Shown: positions 1-8,448, counted from the first letter of the stretch. The stretch: 15,638 nt of DNA from JAGLCY01 sp965363725 (GCA_965363725.1 CBDTUS010000082.1:1-15638), one strand, 5' to 3'. Program-made: numbers and translations. The notes: a model not told the origin generated them from the letters alone.

Positions 1-77
1 TTGATCCTAACGGGGCGTTCCGGAACGAAGGGTTGTCAGGTTCCTTCCGGATCGGAGAGTACCTCAAATCCAGACCC

Positions 78-106
78 TTGTCGCCCCCTAGATGAAAGAG
101 TAGATT
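78..106 (+). promoter_or_regulatory. Possible sigma70-type promoter for the M23 gene
   Basis: A -35-like TTGTCG (78-83) and a -10-like TAGATT (101-106) are separated by 17 bp, each matching the consensus at four of six positions. Transcription would start near 113, giving a leader of about 30 nt before the ATG at 143. This is motif matching only, in a phylum whose promoters are not well known. Confidence 0.3.
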
Positions 107-126
107 GAAGGCTCGTATCGGCAACA

Positions 127-132
127 TGGAGG
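127..132 (+). promoter_or_regulatory. Ribosome binding site of the M23 gene
   Basis: TGGAGG lies 10 nt upstream of the ATG at 143. It supports that start, which is followed directly by a basic and hydrophobic export signal. Confidence 0.6.
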
Positions 133-142
133 TTGGTCCGCA

Positions 143-2026
143 ATGGCATGGCTGGGAAAAAGATATGCAGGATGGGTGGCCCTGGCCGGCTGCCTGGGCT
201 GGGGACTGATTGCCGCAGCCGTACCCGCCGGCGGGGCCGATAAACCTCCCGGAAGTGGGGAGCCCCTCTGGCCTCTGGATCTGCCCACCCGCTACCTCAC
301 CAGCAATTTCATGGAATACCGCTCCGGGCGTTTTCATGCCGGCTTGGATCTCAAGACCCAGTCCCGCTCAGGGTTCGCCGTGCGGGCGGTGGAGAACGGC
401 TCCATCGTGCGCGTCCGGGCCACGCCCTTCGCCTACGGGCGGGCGGTCTATCTGTTGGGTGATTCCGGTCGCACCTACGTCTTCGCCCACCTGTCGCGTT
501 TCAACGATCCCATCCGGGCCAGGGTGAACGGGGCCCGGGAAAAGTCGGGCCGGTACCGCGTCCGGCTCCATTTTGCGCCGGGTGAGATGACTGTCCGCCG
601 AGGCGAGGTGCTGGGCCTTTCCGGCGAAAGCGGCACCGGCGGTCCCCATCTCCATTTCGAGGTCCGGGATCCGGACAACGGCCCGGTGAACCCGTTGGCG
701 GTGGGGTTTGCGGTGCCCGACACTTTCGCCCCGGTGATCCACGCGGTGCGGGCCGTGCCCGCGGATGCCCGCAGCCGGATCGACGGGGGCGCCACGGCCC
801 GGGTTCTGAAGACCGCTGGGGGGCTTTCCGGGGATCAGCCCGAACTTCAGGTCGCCGGTCCGGTGGCCTTTGCTGCCAAGATCATCGATGCAGCGGACGT
901 CCGCGGCCACAAGCTGGAGCCCTGGCTGATCGAGGTCCGCCTGGACGACGAACTGGTGTACCGCTGCCGCAACGACCGCTTTGATTTCTCCGAAAACAGC
1001 CTGCAGCGTCTCGAATGGCTGGAGGTGCCGGGCATCCGGGATCATTGGCTGCACCGGCGGTCGGGAAACGCGTTGCGGGGTCGCGAGGGTCAGGAGTGGT
1101 TTCGGGGCACCGGCGGAGAAGGGCTGGATCCCGGTCCCCATACCCTGGAGGTCAAGGCCGCCGATCACGCCGGCAATACGACTTCCGTGACGATCCCCCT
1201 TCTGGTGGCCGCAATGGCCTTTCCCCAGCCACCTGCCGCGGGAGCCTGGTTGGATGAGCCCGTCAGGGTGGTTGTTGACTCGCTTTCTGGCATGGAGTTA
1301 CGTCCCCTGGTTGACAATGAACCTGAGCCTCCGGGATCGCTCTGCCTTGATGCGTCCGCTGGTGATCCTGTCCTGGCGCCCACCACCCTGGCTGTCGTGG
1401 GGCAGGAGTTGGGCCGGAAACAACTTGAACGGGCCCGTCGTCAGGGTCTGAGACCCGCGGGCCCGGTGGCCCGCTATCTGGCGGCGGATTGGCCCATCGA
1501 TGCCGCGGTGCCGGTCGCCCTGACCGGTGAGGTCACCGCCGTAGGGGATTCCTTGCCGGGGGAAAGGGACCCCGCAGTGGGAGTCTATCGTTGGAGTCGG
1601 GACAGCTGGCGGCCCGCCGGCAGCGTCATGGAACCCGCAGGTGAGGATGCATATCCCCGCTTCGCCCTTTCCAGCCCGGGGTTGTTTGCGGTTTTCCGGG
1701 ATGAGGCTTTCCCGCGCATTTTTGCGGAAGAGTCCGCGGTCATCGTGGCGACCGATCCCCGCGGCCAGGTCTTTGGCGTTTCGCTGCCGCGTTGGGAAAT
1801 CTTCCCGGTGTCCCTGGCGGACGAGGGGTCCGGTATCGCCCCGGAATCCATCGCGGCCACGCTGGATGGCCTGCCCCTTATCGTGGAACCGGATCTGCCC
1901 CGGGAAAGGATACTGGTGGAATTGCCCGACGACCTGGCCGCCGGGAGCCATGTCCTGCTGCTGAAGGTCCGCGATGAAGCCGGGAATGAGGCCGAGGCGG
2001 AGGTCCAGATCGATTGCCGGGAGTAG
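143..2026 (+). CDS. Exported M23 family zinc metallopeptidase with Ig-like C-terminal region
   Basis: Likely a murein endopeptidase of the LytM/lysostaphin fold that cuts peptide cross-links in the envelope. Residues 1-32 form an export signal: basic K7/R8, then a hydrophobic stretch ending near VPAGGA. An LAGC (14-17) resembles a lipobox, but the hydrophobic stretch before it is very short, so signal peptidase I is more likely. The M23 core is complete: HxxxD with H65 and D69, H116 in an AHLSRF context, and HLHFE with H169 and H171. H65, D69 and H171 are the expected zinc ligands; H116 and H169 are the expected catalytic histidines. The opening (PLDLPTRYLTSNFMEYR, then FHAGLDLKTQ) resembles the large Bacteroidetes M23 proteins of 550-600 residues. 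The remaining ~430 residues look like beta-sandwich repeats; two segments ending in DHAGN (~345) and DEAGN (~614) are typical bacterial Ig-like edges. The target bond is not visible. It stands 175 bp upstream of dnaE, probably as its own unit. Confidence 0.92.
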   Translation: MAWLGKRYAGWVALAGCLGWGLIAAAVPAGGADKPPGSGEPLWPLDLPTRYLTSNFMEYRSGRFHAGLDLKTQSRSGFAVRAVENGSIVRVRATPFAYGRAVYLLGDSGRTYVFAHLSRFNDPIRARVNGAREKSGRYRVRLHFAPGEMTVRRGEVLGLSGESGTGGPHLHFEVRDPDNGPVNPLAVGFAVPDTFAPVIHAVRAVPADARSRIDGGATARVLKTAGGLSGDQPELQVAGPVAFAAKIIDAADVRGHKLEPWLIEVRLDDELVYRCRNDRFDFSENSLQRLEWLEVPGIRDHWLHRRSGNALRGREGQEWFRGTGGEGLDPGPHTLEVKAADHAGNTTSVTIPLLVAAMAFPQPPAAGAWLDEPVRVVVDSLSGMELRPLVDNEPEPPGSLCLDASAGDPVLAPTTLAVVGQELGRKQLERARRQGLRPAGPVARYLAADWPIDAAVPVALTGEVTAVGDSLPGERDPAVGVYRWSRDSWRPAGSVMEPAGEDAYPRFALSSPGLFAVFRDEAFPRIFAEESAVIVATDPRGQVFGVSLPRWEIFPVSLADEGSGIAPESIAATLDGLPLIVEPDLPRERILVELPDDLAAGSHVLLLKVRDEAGNEAEAEVQIDCRE

Positions 2027-2099
2027 GACTTGAGGATCCTGACAACATTTTCCATCTTCAGACCGAATGGCGGCTGGACGGCCAATATTTTCCCACGGG

Positions 2100-2128
2100 T
2101 TGAGCTTGTCCCCGATACACGCTATCCT
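2100..2128 (+). promoter_or_regulatory. Promoter candidate for dnaE
   Basis: TTGAGC (2100-2105) and TATCCT (2123-2128) are spaced by 17 bp in the 175-bp gap before dnaE. A start near 2135 would give a leader of about 67 nt. That leader contains a short perfect hairpin (CCGGC-TTG-GCCGG, 2149-2161) with no following T-run, so it is not an intrinsic terminator. Confidence 0.4.
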
Positions 2129-2201
2129 GTCGGGACCCGTCAGTTCGCCCGGCTTGGCCGGCCTTGATCCACCACCCCTAGTTGAATAGCGGCATCCACC
2201 C

Positions 2202-5200
2202 ATGGCATCAGCGGCACCACCGAACAACTTCGTTCATCTGCACAACCATTCCGACTATTCCCTGCTGGACGGCGCCATGAAGACCAAGGCCATGGCGAAG
2301 CGCGCGGCCGATCTGGGGCAGCCGGCGCTGGCGCTGACCGACCACGGCAACATGTTCGGAGCGGTGGAATTCTACCAGGAATGCACCAAAAACGGCATCA
2401 AGCCGATCATCGGCACCGAGGCCTACGTCACCGGCGATCGCCACAACCGCACCAGTGACAAACGCAACAAGAGCTACCACATGATCCTGCTGGCGAAGAA
2501 CGAGATCGGGTATCGCAATCTGGTCAAGCTCTCCAGCCAGGGTTACCTCGAGGGGTTCTACTACCGGCCGCGCATCGACCGCGAACTGCTGGCGCAGCAC
2601 AGCGAAGGCATCATCGGCCTGTCGGCCTGCATGAGCGGCGAGCCCAACTTCCACCTGCGCACCGGCAACGTGAAGGCCGCCGTGGAAGCCGCCGCCGCCT
2701 ACCGCGACATTCTAGGCCAGGACAACTACTTCCTGGAGATCCAGAACCACGGCATTGAGGAGGAGGCCCGCATCCGCCAGCTCATGCCCGAGGTGGCCAA
2801 GGAGACCGGGTGCCCGATCATCGCCACCAACGATTGCCATTTCCTGGACCGGGACCACCATGAAGCCCATGACATCCTGATGGCCCTGCAGACGGGCAAG
2901 ACCCTCAACGATCCCAACCGCTGGCGCAGCAACACGCCGGAAATCTACTTCAAATCCACCGAGGAAATGCTGGGTCTGTTCCAGGACTGGCCCGACGCCG
3001 TGGAGAACACCCTCAAGGTGGCGGACATGGTGGATTTCGAGATGCAGCTGGGCAACCTTCTGCTGCCGGAGTTCCCCTTGCCCGAGGGTTTCACCAGCCC
3101 GGACCAGTACGTGGAGCACCTGGCGCGCGAAGGTTTGAAAACGCGGTACGATCGCATCACGGACGAACTCGAGGAACGTCTGGCCTATGAACTGGGCGTC
3201 ATCAAGCTGACCGGTTACGCGGGGTACTTCCTGATCGTCTGGGATTTCATCGACGCCTCGCGGCGCATGAGCATTCCCGTGGGGCCGGGCCGCGGTTCGG
3301 CCGCCGGCAGCCTGGTGTGCTACTGCATGAGGATCACCGACATCGACCCCATCCGGCACAACCTGCTCTTCGAGCGGTTCCTGAATCCCGAGCGCATCTC
3401 CATGCCGGATATCGACGTCGATTTCTGCTACGAGCAGCGGGGCGACGTTATCGAATACGTGGCCAACAAGTACGGACGCGAGAACGTCTCCCAGATCATC
3501 ACCTTCGGGACCATGGCCGCCCGAGCCGTGATCAAGGACGTGGCCCGGGTGCTCGACTTCAGCTTCCCCGAAAGCGACCGCATCAGCAAGATGGTGCCCG
3601 AGGAAATAGGCATCACCCTGCAGAAGGCCATCGACACGGCGCCGGGCCTCAAAGACGTGGCGAAAGAGTCCTCGGAACACGCCATGCTGATGCGCAACGC
3701 CATGGTGCTCGAAGGCTTCAACCGCAACACCGGCATCCACGCCGCGGGCGTGCTGATCACTCCCTCCCCGCTCATTGACCACGCGCCCCTTTACAAGAGC
3801 ACCAAGGGCGACATCACCGTCCAGTTCGACATGAACATGAGCGAGGCTCTGGGCCTTTTGAAGATGGACTTCCTGGGGCTGCGCACCCTGACGGTGATCG
3901 ACAAGGGTCTGAAGCTCATCGCCGAGACCACGGGCACGCTGCTCAAGGCCGAAGAGATCCCCACCGACGATCCCGCCACGTTCACGCTGCTGCAGGAGGG
4001 ACGTACCGTCGGCATCTTCCAGCTCGAGAGCAGCGGCATGCAGGAACTGGTGCGCAAGATGCAGCCCACCGGCTACGACGACATCACCGCCATCTGCGCC
4101 CTCTACCGGCCTGGTCCCCTGGGTGCGGACATGGACAAGGTCTACGTCGAGCGCAAGCACGGCCGGCAGAAGGTGGAGTTCAAGGACCCCAGCCTCGAGC
4201 CCATCCTCAAAGACACCTACGGCGTCATTCTCTACCAGGAACAGGTGATGCAGATCGCCTCGGCCATGGGCGGCTTCACCATGGGCCAGGCCGACACCCT
4301 GCGCAAGGCCATGGGCAAGAAGAAGCTCGAGATGATGGCGGAGATGAAGGTCCAGTTCCTTGACGGCGCCAAGGAGCTGGGTTTCGACCAGCGTGTGGCC
4401 CGGGAAATCTTCGAGGAGATGGAGTTCTTCGCCCAGTACGGTTTCAACAAGAGCCACAGTGCGGCCTACGCCCTGCTGTCGATCCAGACCGCCTGGCTGA
4501 AGGCGCACCATCCGGCCGAGTTCATGGCCGCCACCATGAGCACGGAGATGCGCAAGAGCGAGCGCATCACCCAGCTGATCGACGAGGTGAAGGCGCTGGG
4601 GTTGGGAATCTGTCCACCGGACATCAACCACCCACGCAGCGAATTCGGCGTCCGCGACGGCGACATCGTGTTCGGCATGGGTGCGGTCAAGGGGGTCGGG
4701 TCTGCGGCCATCGACGTGATCGCCGCCTGCCGCGAAGACCTGGGCCGCGATTTCACCGACCTGTTCGACCTGTGCGAACACGTCGACCTGCAGAAGGTCA
4801 ACCGCAAGGTCATGGAAGGGCTGATCAACGCCGGGGCGCTGGACCGTCTCGGCGGCCACCGACGCCAGTTGCTGGCGAACCTCGATCGGGCCCTGGCCTT
4901 CGGCCACCAGGCGGCCCGCGACCGGGCGGGCGGTCAGGCGTCGCTGTTCGGGGGCAGCGCCATCGCCGATTCGCTGAAGCCTGCTCTGCAGGACTGCGAC
5001 CCGTTCGATCCCCTGGTGGAACTGAGCAAGGAACGGCAGGCCGTGGGGTTCTTCCTGTCCGGACATCCGTTCCAGGAGTATGGGGAGCTCATCGAAAGTC
5101 TGCCGGTCGGGAGCGCAGCCGGCGCCCATCAGCGGGGCGAGGGCACCTGGGTCGACCTGGTGGGGGTGATCACGGCCCACACCAAGCACCGGGACCGCCA

Positions 5201-5858
5201 CAAACGCATGTACGCCCGTGCCAACTTCGAGGACACCAGCGGCGTGATCGGGTTGACGATCTACAACCGGCTCTACGAAGAGGCCAAGGACCTGGTCGAA
5301 AGCGATTCCATCCTGGTGGTCGGCGGCCGGGTCCAGGTGCGCAGCGACGGCAGCCGGGAAATCGTCGTCGACCGGATGACCCGCATCGACGAAGTCCTGG
5401 GAACCTGGGTCCGGGACATCTACCTCGAGATCGATCTGGAAGGCGCGGGCCGCTCCGGCATGGAGGGCCTGGGCGCCTTGTTCGAGGAATTCGGCGCGCC
5501 GTCGGAGATGCGCCCCCTCCATGAGGAGGAGGAGATCCCCGGGGCCGAGCAGGTTCCGGCCAACGGGAACGGAGTCGAGGCGGCCGCAGGGAGTCCGGAG
5601 ACCGAAGCCGATCCGGAACTTGAGGCCGTCGACCCGGACCTGGCGCCCGAGCCGACCCTGGCCCGCCCGGTCCCGCTGGTCATTGCGGTGGAGCGCGACG
5701 GCAAGTCATGGCTGCTGAAATCCGGCGGCCGGAACATCGCCCTGACCCTGGATAGCCTGCGCAGGCTGCGGCAGGTGCCCGGGTCGGAAAAACTGCGCCT
5801 GCGTACCGTGCTGCCTACTCCCATCGAGAGCAAAAGACGGTTCATGGGCCGGGGGTAG
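2202..5858 (+). CDS. dnaE: DNA polymerase III subunit alpha (DnaE1 type)
   Basis: This is the catalytic subunit of the replicative C-family DNA polymerase. It has 1218 residues against 1160 in E. coli. Domains in order: PHP (~10-275), opening with HLHNHSDYS; palm, with PDIDVDF carrying catalytic D403 and D405 and a third aspartate D556 in KMDFLGLRT; fingers with YGFNKSHSAAYAL; a helix-hairpin-helix (GAVKGVGS, ~827); a beta-clamp-binding motif QASLF at 912-916; an OB fold (~982-1065); an acidic, proline-rich linker (~1105-1152); and a C-terminal tau-binding-type domain. The PHP metal site looks complete, unlike that of E. coli. The ATG at 2202 is forced because an in-frame TAG lies at 2187-2189 and the PHP motif begins at residue 12. 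No clear Shine-Dalgarno precedes it. The dehydrogenase follows after 36 bp and is probably co-transcribed. Confidence 0.98.
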   Translation: MASAAPPNNFVHLHNHSDYSLLDGAMKTKAMAKRAADLGQPALALTDHGNMFGAVEFYQECTKNGIKPIIGTEAYVTGDRHNRTSDKRNKSYHMILLAKNEIGYRNLVKLSSQGYLEGFYYRPRIDRELLAQHSEGIIGLSACMSGEPNFHLRTGNVKAAVEAAAAYRDILGQDNYFLEIQNHGIEEEARIRQLMPEVAKETGCPIIATNDCHFLDRDHHEAHDILMALQTGKTLNDPNRWRSNTPEIYFKSTEEMLGLFQDWPDAVENTLKVADMVDFEMQLGNLLLPEFPLPEGFTSPDQYVEHLAREGLKTRYDRITDELEERLAYELGVIKLTGYAGYFLIVWDFIDASRRMSIPVGPGRGSAAGSLVCYCMRITDIDPIRHNLLFERFLNPERISMPDIDVDFCYEQRGDVIEYVANKYGRENVSQIITFGTMAARAVIKDVARVLDFSFPESDRISKMVPEEIGITLQKAIDTAPGLKDVAKESSEHAMLMRNAMVLEGFNRNTGIHAAGVLITPSPLIDHAPLYKSTKGDITVQFDMNMSEALGLLKMDFLGLRTLTVIDKGLKLIAETTGTLLKAEEIPTDDPATFTLLQEGRTVGIFQLESSGMQELVRKMQPTGYDDITAICALYRPGPLGADMDKVYVERKHGRQKVEFKDPSLEPILKDTYGVILYQEQVMQIASAMGGFTMGQADTLRKAMGKKKLEMMAEMKVQFLDGAKELGFDQRVAREIFEEMEFFAQYGFNKSHSAAYALLSIQTAWLKAHHPAEFMAATMSTEMRKSERITQLIDEVKALGLGICPPDINHPRSEFGVRDGDIVFGMGAVKGVGSAAIDVIAACREDLGRDFTDLFDLCEHVDLQKVNRKVMEGLINAGALDRLGGHRRQLLANLDRALAFGHQAARDRAGGQASLFGGSAIADSLKPALQDCDPFDPLVELSKERQAVGFFLSGHPFQEYGELIESLPVGSAAGAHQRGEGTWVDLVGVITAHTKHRDRHKRMYARANFEDTSGVIGLTIYNRLYEEAKDLVESDSILVVGGRVQVRSDGSREIVVDRMTRIDEVLGTWVRDIYLEIDLEGAGRSGMEGLGALFEEFGAPSEMRPLHEEEEIPGAEQVPANGNGVEAAAGSPETEADPELEAVDPDLAPEPTLARPVPLVIAVERDGKSWLLKSGGRNIALTLDSLRRLRQVPGSEKLRLRTVLPTPIESKRRFMGRG

Positions 5859-5883
5859 CCCGAACGGGATGCGTGGGGCGCCC

Positions 5884-5889
5884 GAGGAG
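5884..5889 (+). promoter_or_regulatory. Ribosome binding site of the aldehyde dehydrogenase
   Basis: GAGGAG ends 5 nt before the ATG at 5895. It fixes that start over the overlapping ATG at 5873, which opens a different frame. Confidence 0.6.
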
Positions 5890-5894
5890 TTCAC

Positions 5895-7268
5895 ATGGAA
5901 TTCAGAACCGTCAATCCCGCTACCGGTCAGGACATCCGGACCTGGCTGACCATGGCCCCGGATCAGATCGAGGACATCGCTCAAAAGTCCCAGGACGCCT
6001 TCCTCAAATGGCGGCGGTTGGCGGTGACCGAAAGGGTGCCGTATTTCCAGCGTCTGGCTGAGGTCCTTCGCGACAACCGGGACCGCTGGGCCGAACTGGT
6101 CACCGCCGAGATGGGCAAACCCATCACCGAGGCCCGGGCCGAGATCGAAAAGTGCGCCTGGATGACCGAGGTCTACGCCGCGAAGGCTCCGGACTGGTTG
6201 GCCGACGAAGAGGTCGCCGCCGATGGCCTCAAGCACACGGTCACCTTTCAACCCCTGGGCGTGATCTTCTCCATCATGCCCTGGAACTATCCCTTCTGGC
6301 AGGCTCTGCGGTTCGCCGTGCCGGGCCTGATGGCTGGCAACACCAGCCTGCTCAAGCACGCCAGCAACGTCACCGGATGCGCCTTCGCCATCGAGGATGC
6401 TTTCGTGCAGGCCGGGTTCCCGGAAAACGTTTTTAGCACCATCGTTCCCGACTACGAAACCGTGTCCGCCCTCATCGCCTCTGACATCGTTCAGGGAGTT
6501 TCGCTGACCGGGAGCACCCAGGTGGGGCGGCACATCGGCGCCGAAGCCGGCCGCAACCTGAAGAAGGTCGTTCTCGAGCTGGGGGGCAGCGATCCCTTCA
6601 TCGTCCTGGAGGACGCGAACCTCGAGTTCACGGCGCAGGGCGCGGTCACCGGGCGCATGCTCACCGCGGGTCAGAGCTGCATCGCATCCAAGCGGTTCAT
6701 CGCCGTCGAGGAGGTGGCCGACGCCTTCGCCCGGCGGTTCAGGCGGCTCATGGAAAAAATGAAGGTGGGGGATCCCACCGACGAGACAACGGAGGTCGGT
6801 GCGCTGGTGAACGAGGCGGCGGTCACCGAGCTCGAGGAGCAGCTGGCCCAGTCCGTTGCCCTGGGTGCCGAGGTGTTGTGCGGCGGAAAGCGGTTGCCCG
6901 GGTCGGGATGTTTCTTTCCGCCGACGGTGGTGGCCAACTGCCGTAGCGGGATGCGCCTGGTGGACGAAGAGGTGTTCGGACCCATCGCCCCGATCATCAC
7001 CGTGAAGGATGATGCCGAGGCGGTCGAGGTGGCCAACGCCAGCGAGTTCGGCTTGGGGGGCAGCGTTTGGACGCGGGACCTCCAGCGCGGTGCCCGGATC
7101 GCCGGTGAGGTCGATTCCGGCACCCTGTTTGTCAACAGCATCACCAAGAGCGACCCGCGCATGCCCTTCGGGGGCGTCAAGAACAGCGGTCTTGGGCGGG
7201 AATTGTCGCACTATGGCCTGAAGGAATTCGTGAACGTCAAGGGCATAAATATATACGAACACGAATGA
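5895..7268 (+). CDS. NAD(P)-dependent aldehyde dehydrogenase, succinate-semialdehyde dehydrogenase type
   Basis: A soluble cytoplasmic enzyme that would oxidise an aldehyde to its acid with NAD(P)+. Its 457 residues match the compact YneI/Sad group (~460 residues) rather than the 480-500-residue GabD group. Visible signatures: MPWNYPFWQ with the oxyanion asparagine N131, SLLKHASN with cofactor-binding K154, SLTGSTQVG of the Rossmann fold, LELGGSDPF with general base E228, GQSCIAS with nucleophile C262, and EEVFGPIAPI followed by MPFGGVKNSGLGRE near the C-terminus. The KHASNVTGCAFAIE context is characteristic of the YneI-like group, so succinate semialdehyde is the best substrate guess; another short-chain semialdehyde is possible. 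It lies 36 bp after dnaE and 135 bp before accA, and no promoter is evident directly before it. Nothing ties its chemistry to replication. Confidence 0.88.
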   Translation: MEFRTVNPATGQDIRTWLTMAPDQIEDIAQKSQDAFLKWRRLAVTERVPYFQRLAEVLRDNRDRWAELVTAEMGKPITEARAEIEKCAWMTEVYAAKAPDWLADEEVAADGLKHTVTFQPLGVIFSIMPWNYPFWQALRFAVPGLMAGNTSLLKHASNVTGCAFAIEDAFVQAGFPENVFSTIVPDYETVSALIASDIVQGVSLTGSTQVGRHIGAEAGRNLKKVVLELGGSDPFIVLEDANLEFTAQGAVTGRMLTAGQSCIASKRFIAVEEVADAFARRFRRLMEKMKVGDPTDETTEVGALVNEAAVTELEEQLAQSVALGAEVLCGGKRLPGSGCFFPPTVVANCRSGMRLVDEEVFGPIAPIITVKDDAEAVEVANASEFGLGGSVWTRDLQRGARIAGEVDSGTLFVNSITKSDPRMPFGGVKNSGLGRELSHYGLKEFVNVKGINIYEHE

Positions 7269-7305
7269 TAGCCTGCTGATGGTTTCCGCCTGGGGGGCAT
7301 ATGGC

Positions 7306-7335
7306 TTGACACTGCCCGGCCAAAGTGGCTAAATC
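7306..7335 (+). promoter_or_regulatory. Promoter candidate for accA
   Basis: A perfect TTGACA (7306-7311) is followed by CTAAAT (7329-7334, 17-bp spacer, with TG one base upstream as in an extended -10) or TAAATC (7330-7335, 18-bp spacer). Transcription would start near 7341. This suggests accA can be expressed independently of dnaE and the dehydrogenase. Confidence 0.55.
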
Positions 7336-7364
7336 CACCATTACCCTGTGGAATATGCGTCGTT

Positions 7365-7377
7365 GGGGCTGAGCCCC
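7365..7377 (+). other. GC-rich hairpin in the accA leader
   Basis: GGGGC (7365-7369), loop TGA and GCCCC (7373-7377) form a perfect 5-bp stem between the accA promoter candidate and its ribosome binding site. Only CTTT follows a few bases later, so it is a weak terminator at best. It may protect the 5' end or slow polymerase. In GC-rich DNA such a stem can also arise by chance. Confidence 0.3.
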
Positions 7378-7403
7378 GCTTTGCGACCCGAGAAAGGCAG
7401 CCG

Positions 7404-8384
7404 ATGGACTGGAAGAAAAAAGGACTCTGGCTCGATTTCGAGATGCCCATCGTGGAACTGGAGGAGCGGATCCAGACCCTGGAGGACTCCGCTTCGGTCC
7501 GCGGCGTGGACGTGGAGGACGAGGTGGGACGGCTGCGCGCCAAGTCCACCAAGCTGGGCAAGGAGATCTTTTCCAAACTGGAACCGTGGCAGCGGGTGCA
7601 GCTGGCTCGCCATCCCCGGCGGCCTACCACCAACGATTACATCCACTACATTTTCGACGACTTTGTAGAACTGCACGGCGACCGGATGTTCCGGGACGAC
7701 GAAGCCATCGTCGCCGGCATGGCCAGCCTCGGTGACCTGAAGCTGATGGTCATTGGTCACCAGAAGGGGCGCGACACCAAGAGCAACATCCGTCGCAACT
7801 TCGGGATGGCCCATCCCGAGGGCTACCGCAAAGCCCTGCGTCTGATGGAAATGGCCGCCCGTTTCGACCGTCCCGTGGTGACTTTCATCGATACCCCGGG
7901 CGCCTACCCGGGCGTGGGGGCTGAGGAACGGGGCCAGGCCGAGGCCATTGCCCGCAACCTGCGCGAGATGGCCGACCTGCCGGTGCCGATCATCTGCATC
8001 GTGACCGGTGAAGGCGGCAGCGGGGGCGCCCTGGCCTTGGGTGTGGGTGACCGCATCTTCATGCTGGAGAATTCCATCTATTCGGTGATCAGTCCCGAGG
8101 GCTGCGCCGCCATCCTCTGGCGTGACGGCACCAAGAGCAAGGAGGCCGCCAAGAACATGAAGTTGACGGCCAAGGATGCGGTCAAGCTGGAGGTGGTGGA
8201 CCTGATCATCGAAGAACCCGTCGGCGGCGCCCACCGGGATCACCAGGCCATGAGTCTGGAGATCAAACGGGTCCTGCTCGATACCCTGGTCGAGCTGCAA
8301 ATCATCCCTACGAAGGACCTGCTCGACCAGAGGCTCCAGAAATATCTGGATATCGGTGTTTTCGAAGAATCCGGGACCAGCTGA
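7404..8384 (+). CDS. accA: Acetyl-CoA carboxylase carboxyltransferase subunit alpha
   Basis: This subunit moves the carboxyl group from biotinylated carrier protein (AccB) to acetyl-CoA to give malonyl-CoA, the first committed step of fatty-acid synthesis. It works in an alpha2-beta2 complex with AccD. The 326 residues fit the family (E. coli 319). The N-terminal helical segment FEMPIVELEERI is the usual AccA opening. The crotonase-fold core shows NFGMAHPEGYRKALRLM, FIDTPGAYPG, and the glycine-rich oxyanion loop GEGGSGGA (E203-A209), followed by YSVISPEGCAAILW. GAAAGG-like pairing (GAAAGG, 7392-7397) lies 6 nt before the ATG. AccD, AccB and AccC are not in view, which is normal. dnaE and accA are also neighbours in E. 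coli, so the order is probably ancient. No oddity in the protein. Confidence 0.98.
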   Translation: MDWKKKGLWLDFEMPIVELEERIQTLEDSASVRGVDVEDEVGRLRAKSTKLGKEIFSKLEPWQRVQLARHPRRPTTNDYIHYIFDDFVELHGDRMFRDDEAIVAGMASLGDLKLMVIGHQKGRDTKSNIRRNFGMAHPEGYRKALRLMEMAARFDRPVVTFIDTPGAYPGVGAEERGQAEAIARNLREMADLPVPIICIVTGEGGSGGALALGVGDRIFMLENSIYSVISPEGCAAILWRDGTKSKEAAKNMKLTAKDAVKLEVVDLIIEEPVGGAHRDHQAMSLEIKRVLLDTLVELQIIPTKDLLDQRLQKYLDIGVFEESGTS

Positions 8385-8419
8385 CCCCTGGCCGGCACCC
8401 ACCCGGCCGTTCCCAAGTC

Positions 8420-8448
8420 TTGACCGGTCGGGTGAATTGTTGTATTAT
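8420..8448 (+). promoter_or_regulatory. Strong sigma70-type promoter candidate (P1) after accA
   Basis: TTGACC (8420-8425) and TATTAT (8443-8448) are separated by exactly 17 bp; each has one mismatch to consensus. The -10 sits in a short AT-rich island in otherwise GC-rich DNA. A start near 8455 would give a leader of about 170 nt before the gene at 8627, or a short RNA of about 75 nt if the hairpin at 8489-8523 terminates transcription. Confidence 0.6.

Noticed and set aside
3..95. Possible C-terminal end of an upstream gene in frame 3 (ends ...SRPLSPPR, stop at 93-95)
   Set aside because: Only ~30 codons are visible and they match nothing I recognise; the frame 1 reading is open as well, so neither can be supported.
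184..193. LAGC lipobox making the M23 protein a lipoprotein
   Set aside because: Only a short hydrophobic stretch precedes the cysteine and the hydrophobic core continues well past it, which fits a signal peptidase I signal better.
2712..5522. Antisense open frame of 936 codons opposite dnaE
   Set aside because: It lies entirely opposite an unmistakable dnaE, has a biased His/Val/Gln/Gly-rich composition expected from reversed GC-rich codons, and shows no recognisable domain.
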